A stretch of DNA of 64,000 nt from an uncultured Lachnospiraceae bacterium (GCA_910578885.1 CAJTSH010000019.1:1-64000); one strand, 5' to 3'; numbered from the stretch's first letter, positions 26,007 through 35,910 are shown. Notes: generated from the letters alone by a model not told the origin. Program-made: numbers and translations.

Positions 26007-27179
26007 TTATTTGATAATTTCAGTGATTCTCACACCAAAACTCTCTTCGATTACTACAACTTCGCCTTTTGCTACATATTTGCCATTCACCAGAATGTCA
26101 ATCGGTTCACCGGCAATTTTGTTCAATTCAATAACCGTTCCCGGTGAAAATTCCAGAATCTCCTGAATTGACTTACTGGTCCGTCCCAATTCTACCGTAA
26201 CTTCCAACGGCACATCCATAATCAAGTCAATATTCTCTTGCTGGAACATCTGACCCATACTTCCTGAAAATGTAGAAAATTGTGCAGGCTGTACATTGAC
26301 CGGCTGAGTGGGTGCATACATCTGTGACATATCCATCATTGGCTGACCCATCATCGGTTGACCCATCATCGGTTGGCTCATCATCGGCTGACCCATCTGC
26401 GGTTGGCTCATCATTGGCTGACCCATCTGCGGCTGAGGCGCTGGCTGTGGTACAGGTTCCGGCTGAGGCGCCGGCGCTGCCGGTTCCGGCTCTGGCGCTG
26501 ATGTCTGCGCAGCCATTCCCTGTGTTATGCTTTCACACATTTCTTTTGCGAAAGAAGCTGGATATAACTGCATAATCTGGCTGTCTACCAAATCCCCAAT
26601 CTCCATTCGGAAAGATATCTTGACAAACTTACCTGAAAGAAATTCAGCAATCTCTCCTTCATCCACCGTCTCCTTTAAATCTATCAAGTTTGCCTCCGGC
26701 GGACTGATATCTATCGTTTTATTCAACATAGAAGAAAGCGATGTTGCCGAAGACCCCATCATCTGATTCATCGCTTCACTGATAGCGCTCAAATGAAGTT
26801 CACCAATATCTCCATCCGTACTTGTTCCATCTCCGCCCATCATAAGGTCGGTAATGACTTTCACATCATGTTCCTTTAATACCAACAGATTACTTCCATC
26901 CAGACCCACAGTATAAGCAATACGGATAAACACGCATGGACGCTCATATTCCTGAAGCAAATCATCCCAAGTGGCAATCGTCACAACTGGTGTAGATATC
27001 TCTACCTTGCGATTTACCAGTGAAAATAATGTCGTTGCCGCCGTTCCCATACTAATATTCGCAATCTCACCAATCGCATCTTTTTCAGTGTCCGTCAATT
27101 CGTTTGCACCGCCATCATCCGCAGTATCTGTGTTATTCAATAATGCTTCTATTTCTTCCTGCGATAATACTCCGTCCAT
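26007..27179 (-). CDS. fliY: flagellar switch protein and CheY-P phosphatase FliY
   Basis: A 390-residue FliY. The N-terminus EEIEALLNN is a CheY-binding peptide; the CheC-like phosphatase domain has two sites, DAIGEIANISMGTAATTL and LSAISEAMNQMMGSSATSL; a low-complexity linker rich in Met-Gln-Pro repeats (about 225-300) joins it to the FliN/SpoA C-terminal domain (VPLEVTVELGRTSKSI...LNKIAGEPIDILVNGKYVAKGEVVVIEE). The first ATG is one base before the fliM stop end. Confidence 0.95.
   Translation of the reverse strand: MDGVLSQEEIEALLNNTDTADDGGANELTDTEKDAIGEIANISMGTAATTLFSLVNRKVEISTPVVTIATWDDLLQEYERPCVFIRIAYTVGLDGSNLLVLKEHDVKVITDLMMGGDGTSTDGDIGELHLSAISEAMNQMMGSSATSLSSMLNKTIDISPPEANLIDLKETVDEGEIAEFLSGKFVKISFRMEIGDLVDSQIMQLYPASFAKEMCESITQGMAAQTSAPEPEPAAPAPQPEPVPQPAPQPQMGQPMMSQPQMGQPMMSQPMMGQPMMGQPMMDMSQMYAPTQPVNVQPAQFSTFSGSMGQMFQQENIDLIMDVPLEVTVELGRTSKSIQEILEFSPGTVIELNKIAGEPIDILVNGKYVAKGEVVVIEESFGVRITEIIK
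26318..26435. repeat. 15-bp tandem repeats in the fliY linker
   Basis: Imperfect 15-base units of the form ATCGGTTGACCCATC are repeated about eight times and encode alternating GQPMM and SQPQM peptides in the FliY linker. Copy number may vary between strains by slippage. It sits between two folded domains, so length changes should be tolerated. Confidence 0.8.
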
Positions 27180-28160
27180 TTACTGCTCCTCTCTTATCAC
27201 TGACGTAACTCTCACTGCATAATAATCATCGGAAGCACCCGGCAATGCCATAAACTTTTTAATATTCCCCACATATACCGACAGCTCCTCATCTACCTTC
27301 GAGTCTAATCTTATAATATCACCAACCTGTAAATTCACAAAATCACTCACAGAAATTGTGCTATTACCTAATATGGTCTTAACCGGAATTGGCGCTTTGG
27401 ATATCAATGACTGAATCGTCTCCGTGTACTGCTGTTCATCATGCTCCTGCATCGTCGAGAACCAGTATTTGGTATTCAGCTTATCCATTACGTCTTCCAG
27501 TGTAAGATACGGAAGACAGACATTCATCATTCCTTCCACATCACCAATTTTAACATTTATTGTAATAATTGCAATCATTTCACTTGGCGAAATAATCTGC
27601 GCAAACTGCGAATTCGTCTCAATCCGATCCAATCTAGGATGCAGATCAATGACATTTTCCCAAGGTTCCCTCAAAAGTTCCACACAAACATTCATTAGTC
27701 TCTCAATAATCAGAAGCTCAATTTCCGAAAACTCTCTGCTCTTATCCAGAGGTAATCCACTTCCCCCAAGCATTCGATCCACCATAGCATACCCTAAATT
27801 AGACGCTATCTCCAAAATGACCGAACCCTTCAGAGGAGAAAAATCCACAATTCCAAGCAAGACCGGATTGGACAATGCATTGGTAAATTCCGAATAAGTC
27901 AACGCCTCCGAGTTCATTACTTCCACCTGAATATTTTTTCTTAAATATACCGGCAGATTTGTAGATACCAATCGACCATAATGCTCAAATATAATCTCAA
28001 GAGTCCTTAGATGTTCCTTCGAGAATTTGGATGGTCTTGCGAAGTCATAATCCTTAACCTGCTTCTCCCCGCTGTCCTTCATCTCTTCCACATCCAGTTC
28101 ACCGCTGCTCAGTGCCTGCAGCAAACTGTCTATCTCGCTCTGAGATAAAACTTCACTCAT
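27180..28160 (-). CDS. fliM: flagellar motor switch protein FliM
   Basis: A 326-residue switch complex protein. The N-terminal LSQSEIDSLLQAL is the CheY-P binding peptide; the middle domain contains FEHYGRLVSTNLP and LGGSGLPLDKSREFSEIE; the C-terminal SpoA domain ends with LQVGDIIRLDSKVDEELSVYVGN. FliM binds FliG and FliY in the C ring. The gene directly abuts fliY. Confidence 0.97.
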   Translation of the reverse strand: MSEVLSQSEIDSLLQALSSGELDVEEMKDSGEKQVKDYDFARPSKFSKEHLRTLEIIFEHYGRLVSTNLPVYLRKNIQVEVMNSEALTYSEFTNALSNPVLLGIVDFSPLKGSVILEIASNLGYAMVDRMLGGSGLPLDKSREFSEIELLIIERLMNVCVELLREPWENVIDLHPRLDRIETNSQFAQIISPSEMIAIITINVKIGDVEGMMNVCLPYLTLEDVMDKLNTKYWFSTMQEHDEQQYTETIQSLISKAPIPVKTILGNSTISVSDFVNLQVGDIIRLDSKVDEELSVYVGNIKKFMALPGASDDYYAVRVTSVIREEQ

Positions 28161-28223
28161 GAACTCTCACCACCTAAACCTGACATTTTATTCATCCCTA
28201 TATACACTTCGTACAAAAACAAC

Positions 28224-28745
28224 TTAGTTTCCAACCGTAACCTTAGAAAAACCAACGCCGACAATAAAATCAGAATTGAACAGCTTTTTCAGTCTAAGGG
28301 CTATTTCGTCCTGTACGTCTTCCACATTATCAGTCATATCTGTTCTTGTAAATTCTCTTACGGTATTATTTATCTCATTTTCAATCAATGTCTGACGTTC
28401 AGAAAGCTTTCCGTCTTTTCCATAGGTTGAATAATCCTCATGCTCCTTATCCATATAAACAGACACATTGATAATCGCATAATATGCGGTTCCATCTTCA
28501 TCACTTTTCAAGTTAATCGTAAGACTATCAGGCAAATCATACACATCAAGCTGATCCACTGGGATTGCAGAGATATCAGAAACTTCACCGCTCTGTAATT
28601 CCAGATTGATCGCACTGCAAACCTGGTTGATTAACTCATTAGATTTCTTTGTCTGCGGCACAATTGTAATTGTAATAATTGCTGTCAAAACTAAATTTAC
28701 AACCACAAGCGCCAGTATCAATACCGACATCAGATTTTTCTTCAT
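28224..28745 (-). CDS. fliL: flagellar basal body-associated protein FliL
   Basis: A 173-residue FliL: one N-terminal membrane segment (about 7-28) and an extracytoplasmic domain with the C-terminal LKKLFNSDFIVGVGFSKVTVGN. FliL surrounds and supports stator units. It is located between motB (13 bases) and fliM (63 bases), which fits its link to the stator. Confidence 0.88.
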   Translation of the reverse strand: MKKNLMSVLILALVVVNLVLTAIITITIVPQTKKSNELINQVCSAINLELQSGEVSDISAIPVDQLDVYDLPDSLTINLKSDEDGTAYYAIINVSVYMDKEHEDYSTYGKDGKLSERQTLIENEINNTVREFTRTDMTDNVEDVQDEIALRLKKLFNSDFIVGVGFSKVTVGN

Positions 28746-28758
28746 GCTGCATTTCCTC

Positions 28759-29628
28759 CTATTCTGCTGCCCCTGCAGAATTATATGAATTATAAACTTT
28801 TATCTCTACCCTTCGGTTTCTTGCCCGACCTTCCTCTGTCGCGTTATCTGCAATCGGAACATATTCGCCCCGCCCCGAAGATTTGATATTAGCCGGATTC
28901 AAGGTTGTATTGTCTCTGATATGATTTGCCACTGTCAATGCCCGGTACATCGAAAGCACATTATTATCTTCATATCTGCCAGATTTCATAGGAACATTGT
29001 CTGTATGTCCTTCTATTTCAATGATGTTGCGGTCATATATCTGTAATATCTTCCCAATATTATCAACCAAGGATATCGCATCCGTGCGGATTTCCGCCTT
29101 TCCAGAATCAAACAGAATCGCTCCGTTTAATGTCAGCGAAACAAATTCGGCATTAAAATCCATCTCCACCTGATTCTGTATACCATATGCATTTACTTCC
29201 TTTTCTATCTCTTCTTTCATCTTTTCAGACTCCGAAAGCGCCTGCTCACGATATTCCTTCTCAATATCCACTTCATTTATTTCCGTGGACGGTTCTTCAT
29301 CCGAACCATCATCTTCATTGTCCACATTTCCGCCATTGATACCGTTCTGCGAACTGTCTGACACTTGAAAGTAAATGTCAAGTTCCTCTAGCTGACTGAT
29401 ACCTGCCGATATTAATGACCCCTGTTCAATAGAAGCCCCTCCCGACGGCAAAATGCTGAAGCTGCTCTGTAAAGATGCAATCACCAACGTAAACTTCTCA
29501 ACATCCACAGAAGACATAGAGAACAACAGCACGAAGAAACAGAGCAGTAAGTTCATCAAGTCACTGAAGGTTGCCATCCATGCCGGCGACCCCTTCGGCG
29601 CATCCTCCGGTTTCTTCTTTCTTGCCAC
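28759..29628 (-). CDS. motB: flagellar stator protein MotB
   Basis: A 289-residue stator subunit. A basic cytoplasmic N-terminus (ARKKKPEDAPKGSPAW) precedes the membrane helix, which has the proton-binding Asp23 in FSDLMNLLLCFFVLLFSM. A long acidic linker leads to an OmpA/MotB peptidoglycan-binding domain with IEIEGHTDNVPM and SSGRGEYVPIADN near the C-terminus. The start overlaps the motA stop by one base, typical of coupled translation. Confidence 0.96.
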   Translation of the reverse strand: MARKKKPEDAPKGSPAWMATFSDLMNLLLCFFVLLFSMSSVDVEKFTLVIASLQSSFSILPSGGASIEQGSLISAGISQLEELDIYFQVSDSSQNGINGGNVDNEDDGSDEEPSTEINEVDIEKEYREQALSESEKMKEEIEKEVNAYGIQNQVEMDFNAEFVSLTLNGAILFDSGKAEIRTDAISLVDNIGKILQIYDRNIIEIEGHTDNVPMKSGRYEDNNVLSMYRALTVANHIRDNTTLNPANIKSSGRGEYVPIADNATEEGRARNRRVEIKVYNSYNSAGAAE

Positions 29629-30434
29629 TATTCTTCACCTCCGCCCTTATCGCCATTTAAGCTCTCACGAGCTGCCGGGGACAAGAATGACTTCAGCTTT
29701 TCTTCTATAACACGCGGATTCTCTCCTGCCTGTATAGACAAAAGTCCTTCCACAGTAACTTCCTTCATCATAATTTCCTCCGCATTGTTTACCGAAAGCT
29801 TGGATGAAATCGGATTACAAAGCCAGTTTGCAATCAGCGAACCATATAATGTAGTCAACAGTGCGACCGCCATCTGAGGACCGATAGAAGATGGATCATT
29901 CAACTGCTTCAACATGTTAACCAATCCGATCAATGTTCCAATCATACCCCAGGCAGGTCCTAACTCTGCCCATTTGTCCCAAAAGCCGATAACCTTCTTA
30001 TGCCTATCCTCAATACAGGTCAAATCCGTTTCAAGAATTCCTCTTACAAGCTCGGGATCCGTACCGTCGACAACAAGCATAACGCCTTTTTTCAGGAACT
30101 CATCCTCTATTCCGTTCGCCGCTTCTTCCAATGCCAGAAGCCCCTCTTTTCTGGCAATATTAGAAAGATTGATGATATTGCTGATTACCACTCCCGGATC
30201 CATCTCCTTTTGCTTAAAGGCAAGCGTAATCGACTTGAATCCTGTGATAAAGTCCGGCAACTTATGTGCCGCCAATGTACCAAAGACAGAACCTCCAATG
30301 GTAATAATAACCGATGGTCCATCAAGAAAGCTGTCATAAATGGCAGAGACGCCACCGCTACTGATAATACCAAAAATAACCATTGCAAAACCAAGTAATG
30401 TACCCAACAAAGATGCTATATCCAAATCATCCAC
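29628..30434 (-). CDS. motA: flagellar stator protein MotA
   Basis: A 268-residue MotA with four membrane segments and the family motif GPAWGMIGTLIGLVNMLKQL in the third. MotA and MotB form the ion channel that drives rotation. The Pro residues needed for torque are present in that region. It has its own promoter in the 229-base gap after flgE and begins the motA-motB-fliL-fliM group. Confidence 0.96.
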   Translation of the reverse strand: MDDLDIASLLGTLLGFAMVIFGIISSGGVSAIYDSFLDGPSVIITIGGSVFGTLAAHKLPDFITGFKSITLAFKQKEMDPGVVISNIINLSNIARKEGLLALEEAANGIEDEFLKKGVMLVVDGTDPELVRGILETDLTCIEDRHKKVIGFWDKWAELGPAWGMIGTLIGLVNMLKQLNDPSSIGPQMAVALLTTLYGSLIANWLCNPISSKLSVNNAEEIMMKEVTVEGLLSIQAGENPRVIEEKLKSFLSPAARESLNGDKGGGEE

Positions 30435-30516
30435 CTACTGTTCATCTAAATTTGATTCTTATTGTAAAAGAAGTAATTTATCCTATCCTCTTTTACATAT
30501 ATTCCTCATCTATATA

Positions 30517-30545
30517 ATATTACTAAACTTTATTCGAATTGTCTA
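30517..30545 (-). promoter_or_regulatory. internal promoter before motA
   Basis: TAGACA at 30545-30540 and TAATAT at 30522-30517 on the minus strand, spaced 17 bases, about 83 bases before motA. It lies in the largest gap between structural genes of the cluster. Confidence 0.55.
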
Positions 30546-30598
30546 CTTTTTTTACAATATTTTTCGTTTTTCCACAAATTCCCCTCAATACCACATAT

Positions 30599-30622
30599 GG
30601 GGAACTGCAGAACGCAGTCCCC
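30599..30622 (-). other. strong hairpin between flgE and motA
   Basis: GGGGACTGC and GCAGTTCCCC pair around a 5-base loop with one bulge. On the minus strand it is followed by AUAUG and not a U tract, so it is not a standard terminator. It may reduce read-through or protect the 3' end of the flgE message. Confidence 0.5.
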
Positions 30623-30663
30623 CTATATCTATTAAAGTTAACTATTTACCCGGCAATCTGGTC

Positions 30664-32304
30664 CTAACGTTTCAGATTGATCAGTTCCTCCAGCAATGTA
30701 TCCGAAGTCGTAATAACTCTGGAATTCGCCTGAAAACCTCTCTGTGTGGTAATCATCTCCGTAAACTCTGAAGACAAATCTACATTTGACATTTCCAGCT
30801 CACCAGAACTCATCTTACTTCCGTTTGCCGTAATTTCCACACCGATTCCATCAAATTCACCTGAGTTTAAGGTTGTGGCATAGCAGTTCTCTCCAACCTT
30901 CTCAAGTCCTGCGGCATTTGCAAAACGTGCTACAGCAATCTGTCCTAACAACGTCGTATTACCATTATCATAGAAGCCAAAGATTCTGCCTCGCTGATCA
31001 ATGGAAAGTCCGGTCAATGCACCTAATTTCTTTCCAAGACCAGTTTCGCCGTCTTTCGCACCTCTGTCCATACCCATCGTAGACACTCCACCATTATCAT
31101 AATTCATACACTGGCTGAAATCAACCCTGATATTTGAAAATTGACCGCCTAAAGCCGACATATTCAGCGAAGCATAGCCGTCCGTATTATCTCCGATAGA
31201 GACAAAAGTTCCCTTATCATGGTCAAACTGCAATGTATATGTGACCGATGCTGCACTAATTACCGGCGGTGCGTCGTTACTGATGCTATTAATCTGTGCG
31301 CCTGCCTGCAGTCCGTTATAGATATCCGAAATAGCCACATCCGATGTCGGCTCAAATCCATTCGCCGTCTGGACATAAACTCTGCCGTCGGTCGCATTTG
31401 CATTTATATAGTAATTCGTACCGGAACCATTAGAAAATGCATGGTAACCGCCTGTCTCCGCCACATAACTCCATTCCGGATTCAAAGTGCTGTAATCCTG
31501 AAATTCCGTTCCGGCATTTCCGAATAATGCAGACATATCGTTTCCAGCTGCCAGATAATCGGTCAGAATGTTTTTCGGCGGTTCCGCAGAGTCATAAATC
31601 GCAGATAATTCCACCGTATAGGTTCTTGCATCCACATCCACTGCCTTTACTGCAAATCTGGCCGTATATGTATATCCAAGTGCATCATAAAAATTCAAAT
31701 TCATTACATATCCGGCTTCACTCGTCACATCCGGATGATTTTTATCCAGAACGCCCGCACACGTACCCTCTGTCGTAGCCTCCGGAGGACTTGTAAGGTT
31801 CTTCTCCTGCATGATGCGGAGTGCAGATACCGTATCCTGCTTAATCTCACCGGTAATTGCATCTACCTGCCAACCCATGACCGTATATCCGGTAGATGTC
31901 ATGGCAAGATTGCCTGCTCCGTCAATATAGAAAGATCCTGCTCTGGTAAACAGATTCTCCGAACCGTTGTTTACAACGAAAAAGCTGCTGGACGATCCTG
32001 CATCCGAAATACGAATATCAAACGGATTACCCGTTGACTGTGCCGCTCCCGCAGACGTAACATTGACGGTTGTAGACGCCATAGATGTACCAAGACCGAT
32101 CTGCTTTGCATTGACGCCGCCGGTTCCCTTTTCCAAATTGGCTCCCGACGCATTACTTAAAGTCTGATACATAATTTCACTAAAGTTAACAGAGGATGAT
32201 TTGAAGGCAACGGTATTGACATTCGCAATATTGTTACCGATAACATCCATTTTGGTCTGATGTGTCTTAAGTCCTGACACAGCAGAATACATTGATCTCA
32301 TCAT
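30664..32304 (-). CDS. flgE: flagellar hook protein FlgE
   Basis: A 546-residue hook protein. The N-terminal rod-type motif SAVSGLKTHQTKMDVIGNNIANVNTVAFK and the C-terminal SNVDLSSEFTEMITTQRGFQANSRVITTSDTLLEELINL are the conserved ends that form the coiled core; the variable middle forms surface domains. It is exported by the flagellar type III system and needs FlgD. The start is ATG 32304, 10 bases after AGGAGG; a longer start at 32352 is unlikely. Confidence 0.94.
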   Translation of the reverse strand: MMRSMYSAVSGLKTHQTKMDVIGNNIANVNTVAFKSSSVNFSEIMYQTLSNASGANLEKGTGGVNAKQIGLGTSMASTTVNVTSAGAAQSTGNPFDIRISDAGSSSSFFVVNNGSENLFTRAGSFYIDGAGNLAMTSTGYTVMGWQVDAITGEIKQDTVSALRIMQEKNLTSPPEATTEGTCAGVLDKNHPDVTSEAGYVMNLNFYDALGYTYTARFAVKAVDVDARTYTVELSAIYDSAEPPKNILTDYLAAGNDMSALFGNAGTEFQDYSTLNPEWSYVAETGGYHAFSNGSGTNYYINANATDGRVYVQTANGFEPTSDVAISDIYNGLQAGAQINSISNDAPPVISAASVTYTLQFDHDKGTFVSIGDNTDGYASLNMSALGGQFSNIRVDFSQCMNYDNGGVSTMGMDRGAKDGETGLGKKLGALTGLSIDQRGRIFGFYDNGNTTLLGQIAVARFANAAGLEKVGENCYATTLNSGEFDGIGVEITANGSKMSSGELEMSNVDLSSEFTEMITTQRGFQANSRVITTSDTLLEELINLKR

Positions 32305-32383
32305 AATGTAATGACCTCCTACTACTTGCGCAGTCCGTATCCTTTCTGTCATTCAAGGATACATAACCTCCATTTAGGTCCGG

Positions 32384-32776
32384 CTATGCAATGACTGCGC
32401 CATCAATATTTGTAAATATATGCTCCATCGACTCATTCTGATCAATCGCCGTAACGACCGTCTTATTCGGTACATTCACGATAAAGGCCAGTGAGTCAAC
32501 CATTACCAGCGATTCGTTAATTCCTTTTTCCCTCGCCTTTGTTACTCCTGTTTCCAGTCTTTCACTCTGCTCCGCAGACATCTGGATGTTTCTGTCCAAA
32601 AGGCGCATTGCGGCATGTTTGGAAAACTTTACTCCTGATGCCCCATCCGCTTTCTGTCTCAGAATTTCTTCAAAAGATGTGTCGGACTTTGTCTCCGACG
32701 GGTTCAGTCCTTTGTTCCCTAAATACCGATCCGTTATCTGCTCGATGGAGGTAAACCGGTTATTGATTTTATTCAT
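32384..32776 (-). CDS. flagellar operon protein, TIGR02530 family
   Basis: A 130-residue protein of the TIGR02530 family that is found in Gram-positive flagellar operons between flgD and flgE. The conserved C-terminal part reads VKFSKHAAMRLLDRNIQMS and LVMVDSLAFIVNVPNKTVVTA. Its function is not known; a role in hook assembly is suggested by place only. It follows flgD by 43 bases. Confidence 0.85.
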   Translation of the reverse strand: MNKINNRFTSIEQITDRYLGNKGLNPSETKSDTSFEEILRQKADGASGVKFSKHAAMRLLDRNIQMSAEQSERLETGVTKAREKGINESLVMVDSLAFIVNVPNKTVVTAIDQNESMEHIFTNIDGAVIA

Positions 32777-32819
32777 TTATTCTGCCACCTTTCCGTCGAT
32801 GCATTTACTCACCGGAAAA

Positions 32820-33557
32820 CTATTTGGTAGTATCCCCTTCTGTGGATTCCCCTTCATTTTCCGTCTGGTCCTTATCATCAGAACCTTCTGTAGAATCTGT
32901 AATTCCAGCCATCTTCTTTAATTCTTTCATCCGCTCTTCTAGCTCTGCCAGTTTCTTCAGCGCTTCCTCATTTAAGAACTTCTGCTGATATGGCGTCATC
33001 GCTTCAACCGCTTTCCTGAGATTCTTTAACTTCGTCTCATCTGCCAGCGTCAGCTGTGACTTCGAAGGCATTGCTGCCATTGCTGCTGTAAAGCTCTGCG
33101 ACAGCGCTACTGCATCCATATAATCGCTGTCAGCCACCGTATCCAGATCGTCGATTGAATACAGCTTATTTTCAACGGAAAGATATGTCTCACCATTCTC
33201 ATGAAGGACATAATCCACTTGGCCGCTGACATAGTTGACTTCTCCTGTAACCGCAGATGTCACTTTCAAAATTACCTGCTTGCCGACTAAATCATTCGCC
33301 TGTGTCTGCTTTAAGGTATTCTGCATGTTCTGTGTTTCCTCTAACTGGGTAAACGTTGCAAGCTGTGAAATATATTCTGTGTTGTCTGTCGGTTGCAACG
33401 GATCCTGATATTTCATCTGTGCCACCAAAAGCTGCAGAAACGCATCCTTATCCAGTCCGTTATTTGCTTCCTTTCTGGTCTTTTTCGACGACTGGGAAGA
33501 AGCTTCCGCACTGGTATCTACCAGCTTACCATCTTTTACTGCTTGTATAAGCGCCAT
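32820..33557 (-). CDS. flgD: flagellar hook capping protein FlgD
   Basis: A 245-residue FlgD, the scaffold for hook polymerisation. The N-terminal signature is LDKDAFLQLLVAQMKYQDPLQPTDNTEYISQLATFTQLE. The following domain has VSGQVDYVLHENGETYLSVENKLYSIDDL, and the C-terminal 90 residues are charged and partly coiled, ending in a Glu/Asp-rich tail, an extension beyond the usual core. It starts 15 bases after fliK. Confidence 0.92.
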   Translation of the reverse strand: MALIQAVKDGKLVDTSAEASSQSSKKTRKEANNGLDKDAFLQLLVAQMKYQDPLQPTDNTEYISQLATFTQLEETQNMQNTLKQTQANDLVGKQVILKVTSAVTGEVNYVSGQVDYVLHENGETYLSVENKLYSIDDLDTVADSDYMDAVALSQSFTAAMAAMPSKSQLTLADETKLKNLRKAVEAMTPYQQKFLNEEALKKLAELEERMKELKKMAGITDSTEGSDDKDQTENEGESTEGDTTK

Positions 33558-33572
33558 AAATTCTCCTTTCTG

Positions 33573-35051
33573 CTATGCGGTAACATCCATGCTGTTACCA
33601 TTCTCCTGCATGATTTTTGCTGCCAGCATTTCTTCCTCGGACATCAGCCCTGACAATTCATCCAATTGATTTATGTTCAGACTCCTTCTGCCCTGACGTT
33701 TTTCTTCCTGCTGTCCCTGCTGCTTTTCTCTTTCCGCATTCTGCTCCAGATTTCTTTCAAACTCATGGGTTGCAACTGCCACTTCAATTGCATCTACTTT
33801 CACACCTTGCTGATTCAAGGTCTGCCTCAGCTCTACGATCTGAGTTTCCAGAGCTTCTTTCACCGCCTGGCTCTGTGCCGTAAATTGTGCTGTAATGCTG
33901 CCTTCCTTTGTAGTCGAAATCTGCAGATATAGTTTGCCAAGATTCTCTGGATTCAACTGCATTTCAAGACTTGTGACATCCTGCGATGCGGATACCTTTA
34001 CAAATTCAGCAATCTGCTGCAATATCTCAGACACATTTACAGTGCCTGTATAAACCGGCGCTACTGGTACGGCATTCGCTTCAGCCGTCTGCCCCTGCAT
34101 CATTACATGGGAAGCATTCGCTTCAAATGTCGTCTGTCCTGCCTCTTTTGCATCCTGTCTGGTAAATGCGGCGCTCTCTTTCGAATTCTCTCCGGCATTG
34201 CTTCCGGATTCTTCTTGATTCTCCTGCGAATCCGTCTGTTCATCAATGACTCTGAAATTATCGCCGGTCTCTTCTGTTGCCGCTCCATCTGCCTCCTCTA
34301 CGGACGCATCTGCTTTGGCTGCCTGCTGGTTTTCCCCTTCAGGCTGTTTCAAAATCCCGGCATTCTGTGTGTCTTCATCCGGTGCTTCTACAACAATCTG
34401 TTCAGACGCCATATCACCCGTCATCTCAAATAGGTCAGTCTCTTGCACTGTCTCAGAAAGCATATTCTGGAGTTCTTCCGGTGCAATACCCAATTCTGCC
34501 GCCAGCTCTGCCATAATATCATTCATGGCCTGCATCACATTTACAAAATCTTCACTCAGCAATAAACTGCTGCTCTCTGCTGCTCCAGTAAGCTCTGCTA
34601 CCACTTGTGCCAGATTCGCCGGATTCAACAGATCCATAAAGCTCAACCCAAGTTCCTCAAGCACTTCATTCAGCTCTTCTTCTGTAATCTCCAGTTCCTC
34701 TTCCATCACCTCGCAGATTTTTTCACCAGTCTTTCCACCCAGAGCATCTGCTTTTTCCCTCACTGCCGCACTGGTATCCTCTGCCTTTTTAATCTGGGAG
34801 TTGGAAGTGAAATCCTGCGTTCTTTGATCTGATGCCGCTTGTGCCTTGCCTGTTCCGACCGTCAGCGATGCTTCTGGCTTCTTAGATAAATCCATTGACT
34901 GCCCCAGTCCCAGATTCATCTGGCCTATCATAGCAGAAAAAATATCACTGGTATTCTCCGACTTCTTTCCAGACTCCGCATTTCCATTCTTAATCCCTTG
35001 CATCTGATAACCAGCCGCTAGTTTGGAAATGTTAGAATTTGTCACGTGCAT
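33573..35051 (-). CDS. fliK: flagellar hook-length control protein FliK
   Basis: A 492-residue FliK. The first two thirds are low-complexity, Glu/Ala/Gln-rich, as expected for the molecular ruler. The C-terminal Flg_hook domain holds LEMQLNPENLGKLYLQISTT and LRQTLNQQGVKVDAIEVAV. FliK measures the hook and triggers the FlhB switch. It is positioned between the MotE-like gene and flgD. Confidence 0.9.
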   Translation of the reverse strand: MHVTNSNISKLAAGYQMQGIKNGNAESGKKSENTSDIFSAMIGQMNLGLGQSMDLSKKPEASLTVGTGKAQAASDQRTQDFTSNSQIKKAEDTSAAVREKADALGGKTGEKICEVMEEELEITEEELNEVLEELGLSFMDLLNPANLAQVVAELTGAAESSSLLLSEDFVNVMQAMNDIMAELAAELGIAPEELQNMLSETVQETDLFEMTGDMASEQIVVEAPDEDTQNAGILKQPEGENQQAAKADASVEEADGAATEETGDNFRVIDEQTDSQENQEESGSNAGENSKESAAFTRQDAKEAGQTTFEANASHVMMQGQTAEANAVPVAPVYTGTVNVSEILQQIAEFVKVSASQDVTSLEMQLNPENLGKLYLQISTTKEGSITAQFTAQSQAVKEALETQIVELRQTLNQQGVKVDAIEVAVATHEFERNLEQNAEREKQQGQQEEKRQGRRSLNINQLDELSGLMSEEEMLAAKIMQENGNSMDVTA

Positions 35052-35071
35052 TTCTCCTTTCTATAATATAT

Positions 35072-35896
35072 TTATTCTAAAGGGTTCATGATTTCGGTAA
35101 TCTTTGCTGCATTCTCCTCATTCATTTTCCCTAGAATATCTGCTCTTGTCTGTGCGCTCATATTCTCAAGAATCTTCGCCACAAGCTTAAAATTGTTTGT
35201 CATTGTATCGAAAATCGCGGCTGCTTCCTTCGGCTTCATTTTAGAATAGCCTTCTACATAATCCTGAATCTCTTTATCCGCTTCCTGCTGCTCAACCACC
35301 TGCTTATACAACGTCTCCGCATATGCCGGATCGATACTCTCATAATACTGTCTATATTCATTTATATCGGGCGCTTCATCTGAAAAAACAACCTCGTTAT
35401 AAAACTTTTCTTTCTCCGCTTCAAACGCCGCTTCGTTTGCCTCATATTCCCTGAGTTTTGCGATTTCGTCCTCTAACTGTGTCACATATGCGCTGTTATC
35501 CTGATTTCCCTTCTGCGCTTCCTGCAGCTCCAGCTCCAGCGTCTTAATATAAGATATTGCTTCATCTAACGTCTGGTAGGGGTATTCTGTTTCTGTATCA
35601 GACAAGCCGGTGTCCGTCTCCGGCAGAATCTTATTCACATATGGCACATTCTTTAAAATCGGAGTCATAACGGTGGAGCCAAAACCGCCCACATCCCATT
35701 TGATCAAAAGTACCAGAATTGCCAGCCAGACTACCACAATTACAATCGTGACAAACACTACTGCAAAGCCGCCGCCTTCCTCTTCTGCGTCTTGTGACAT
35801 TTCTCCGTTTTGTCTGCCCTGTTTCTTTTTCTTCTTTGCTTCCCGGCGTCTTGCCTTCTCTGCTTTTTTATCTATCTTGTTCTGTTCTTCTGCCAT
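35072..35896 (-). CDS. MotE/YlxF-type flagellar protein
   Basis: A 274-residue protein with a very basic N-terminus (RRREAKKKKKQGR), one membrane segment (about 44-66), a coiled coil (about 120-170) and a C-terminal MgtE-N-like domain with YSKMKPKEAAAIFDTMTNNFKLVAKILENM. B. subtilis YlxF and rhizobial MotE share this form and map in flagellar clusters; MotE is a chaperone for MotC, but the role in Gram-positives is uncertain. It lies between fliJ and fliK, the same place as ylxF. Confidence 0.8.
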   Translation of the reverse strand: MAEEQNKIDKKAEKARRREAKKKKKQGRQNGEMSQDAEEEGGGFAVVFVTIVIVVVWLAILVLLIKWDVGGFGSTVMTPILKNVPYVNKILPETDTGLSDTETEYPYQTLDEAISYIKTLELELQEAQKGNQDNSAYVTQLEDEIAKLREYEANEAAFEAEKEKFYNEVVFSDEAPDINEYRQYYESIDPAYAETLYKQVVEQQEADKEIQDYVEGYSKMKPKEAAAIFDTMTNNFKLVAKILENMSAQTRADILGKMNEENAAKITEIMNPLE

Positions 35897-35910
35897 TTTT
35901 ATACCACCTG

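Noticed and set aside
26318..26435. Possible CRISPR-like array in fliY
   Set aside because: Repeats are 15 bases without spacers and encode GQPMM/SQPQM peptides in frame.
34246..34827. 193-residue plus-strand frame
   Set aside because: Antisense shadow of the low-complexity part of fliK, very Ser-rich.
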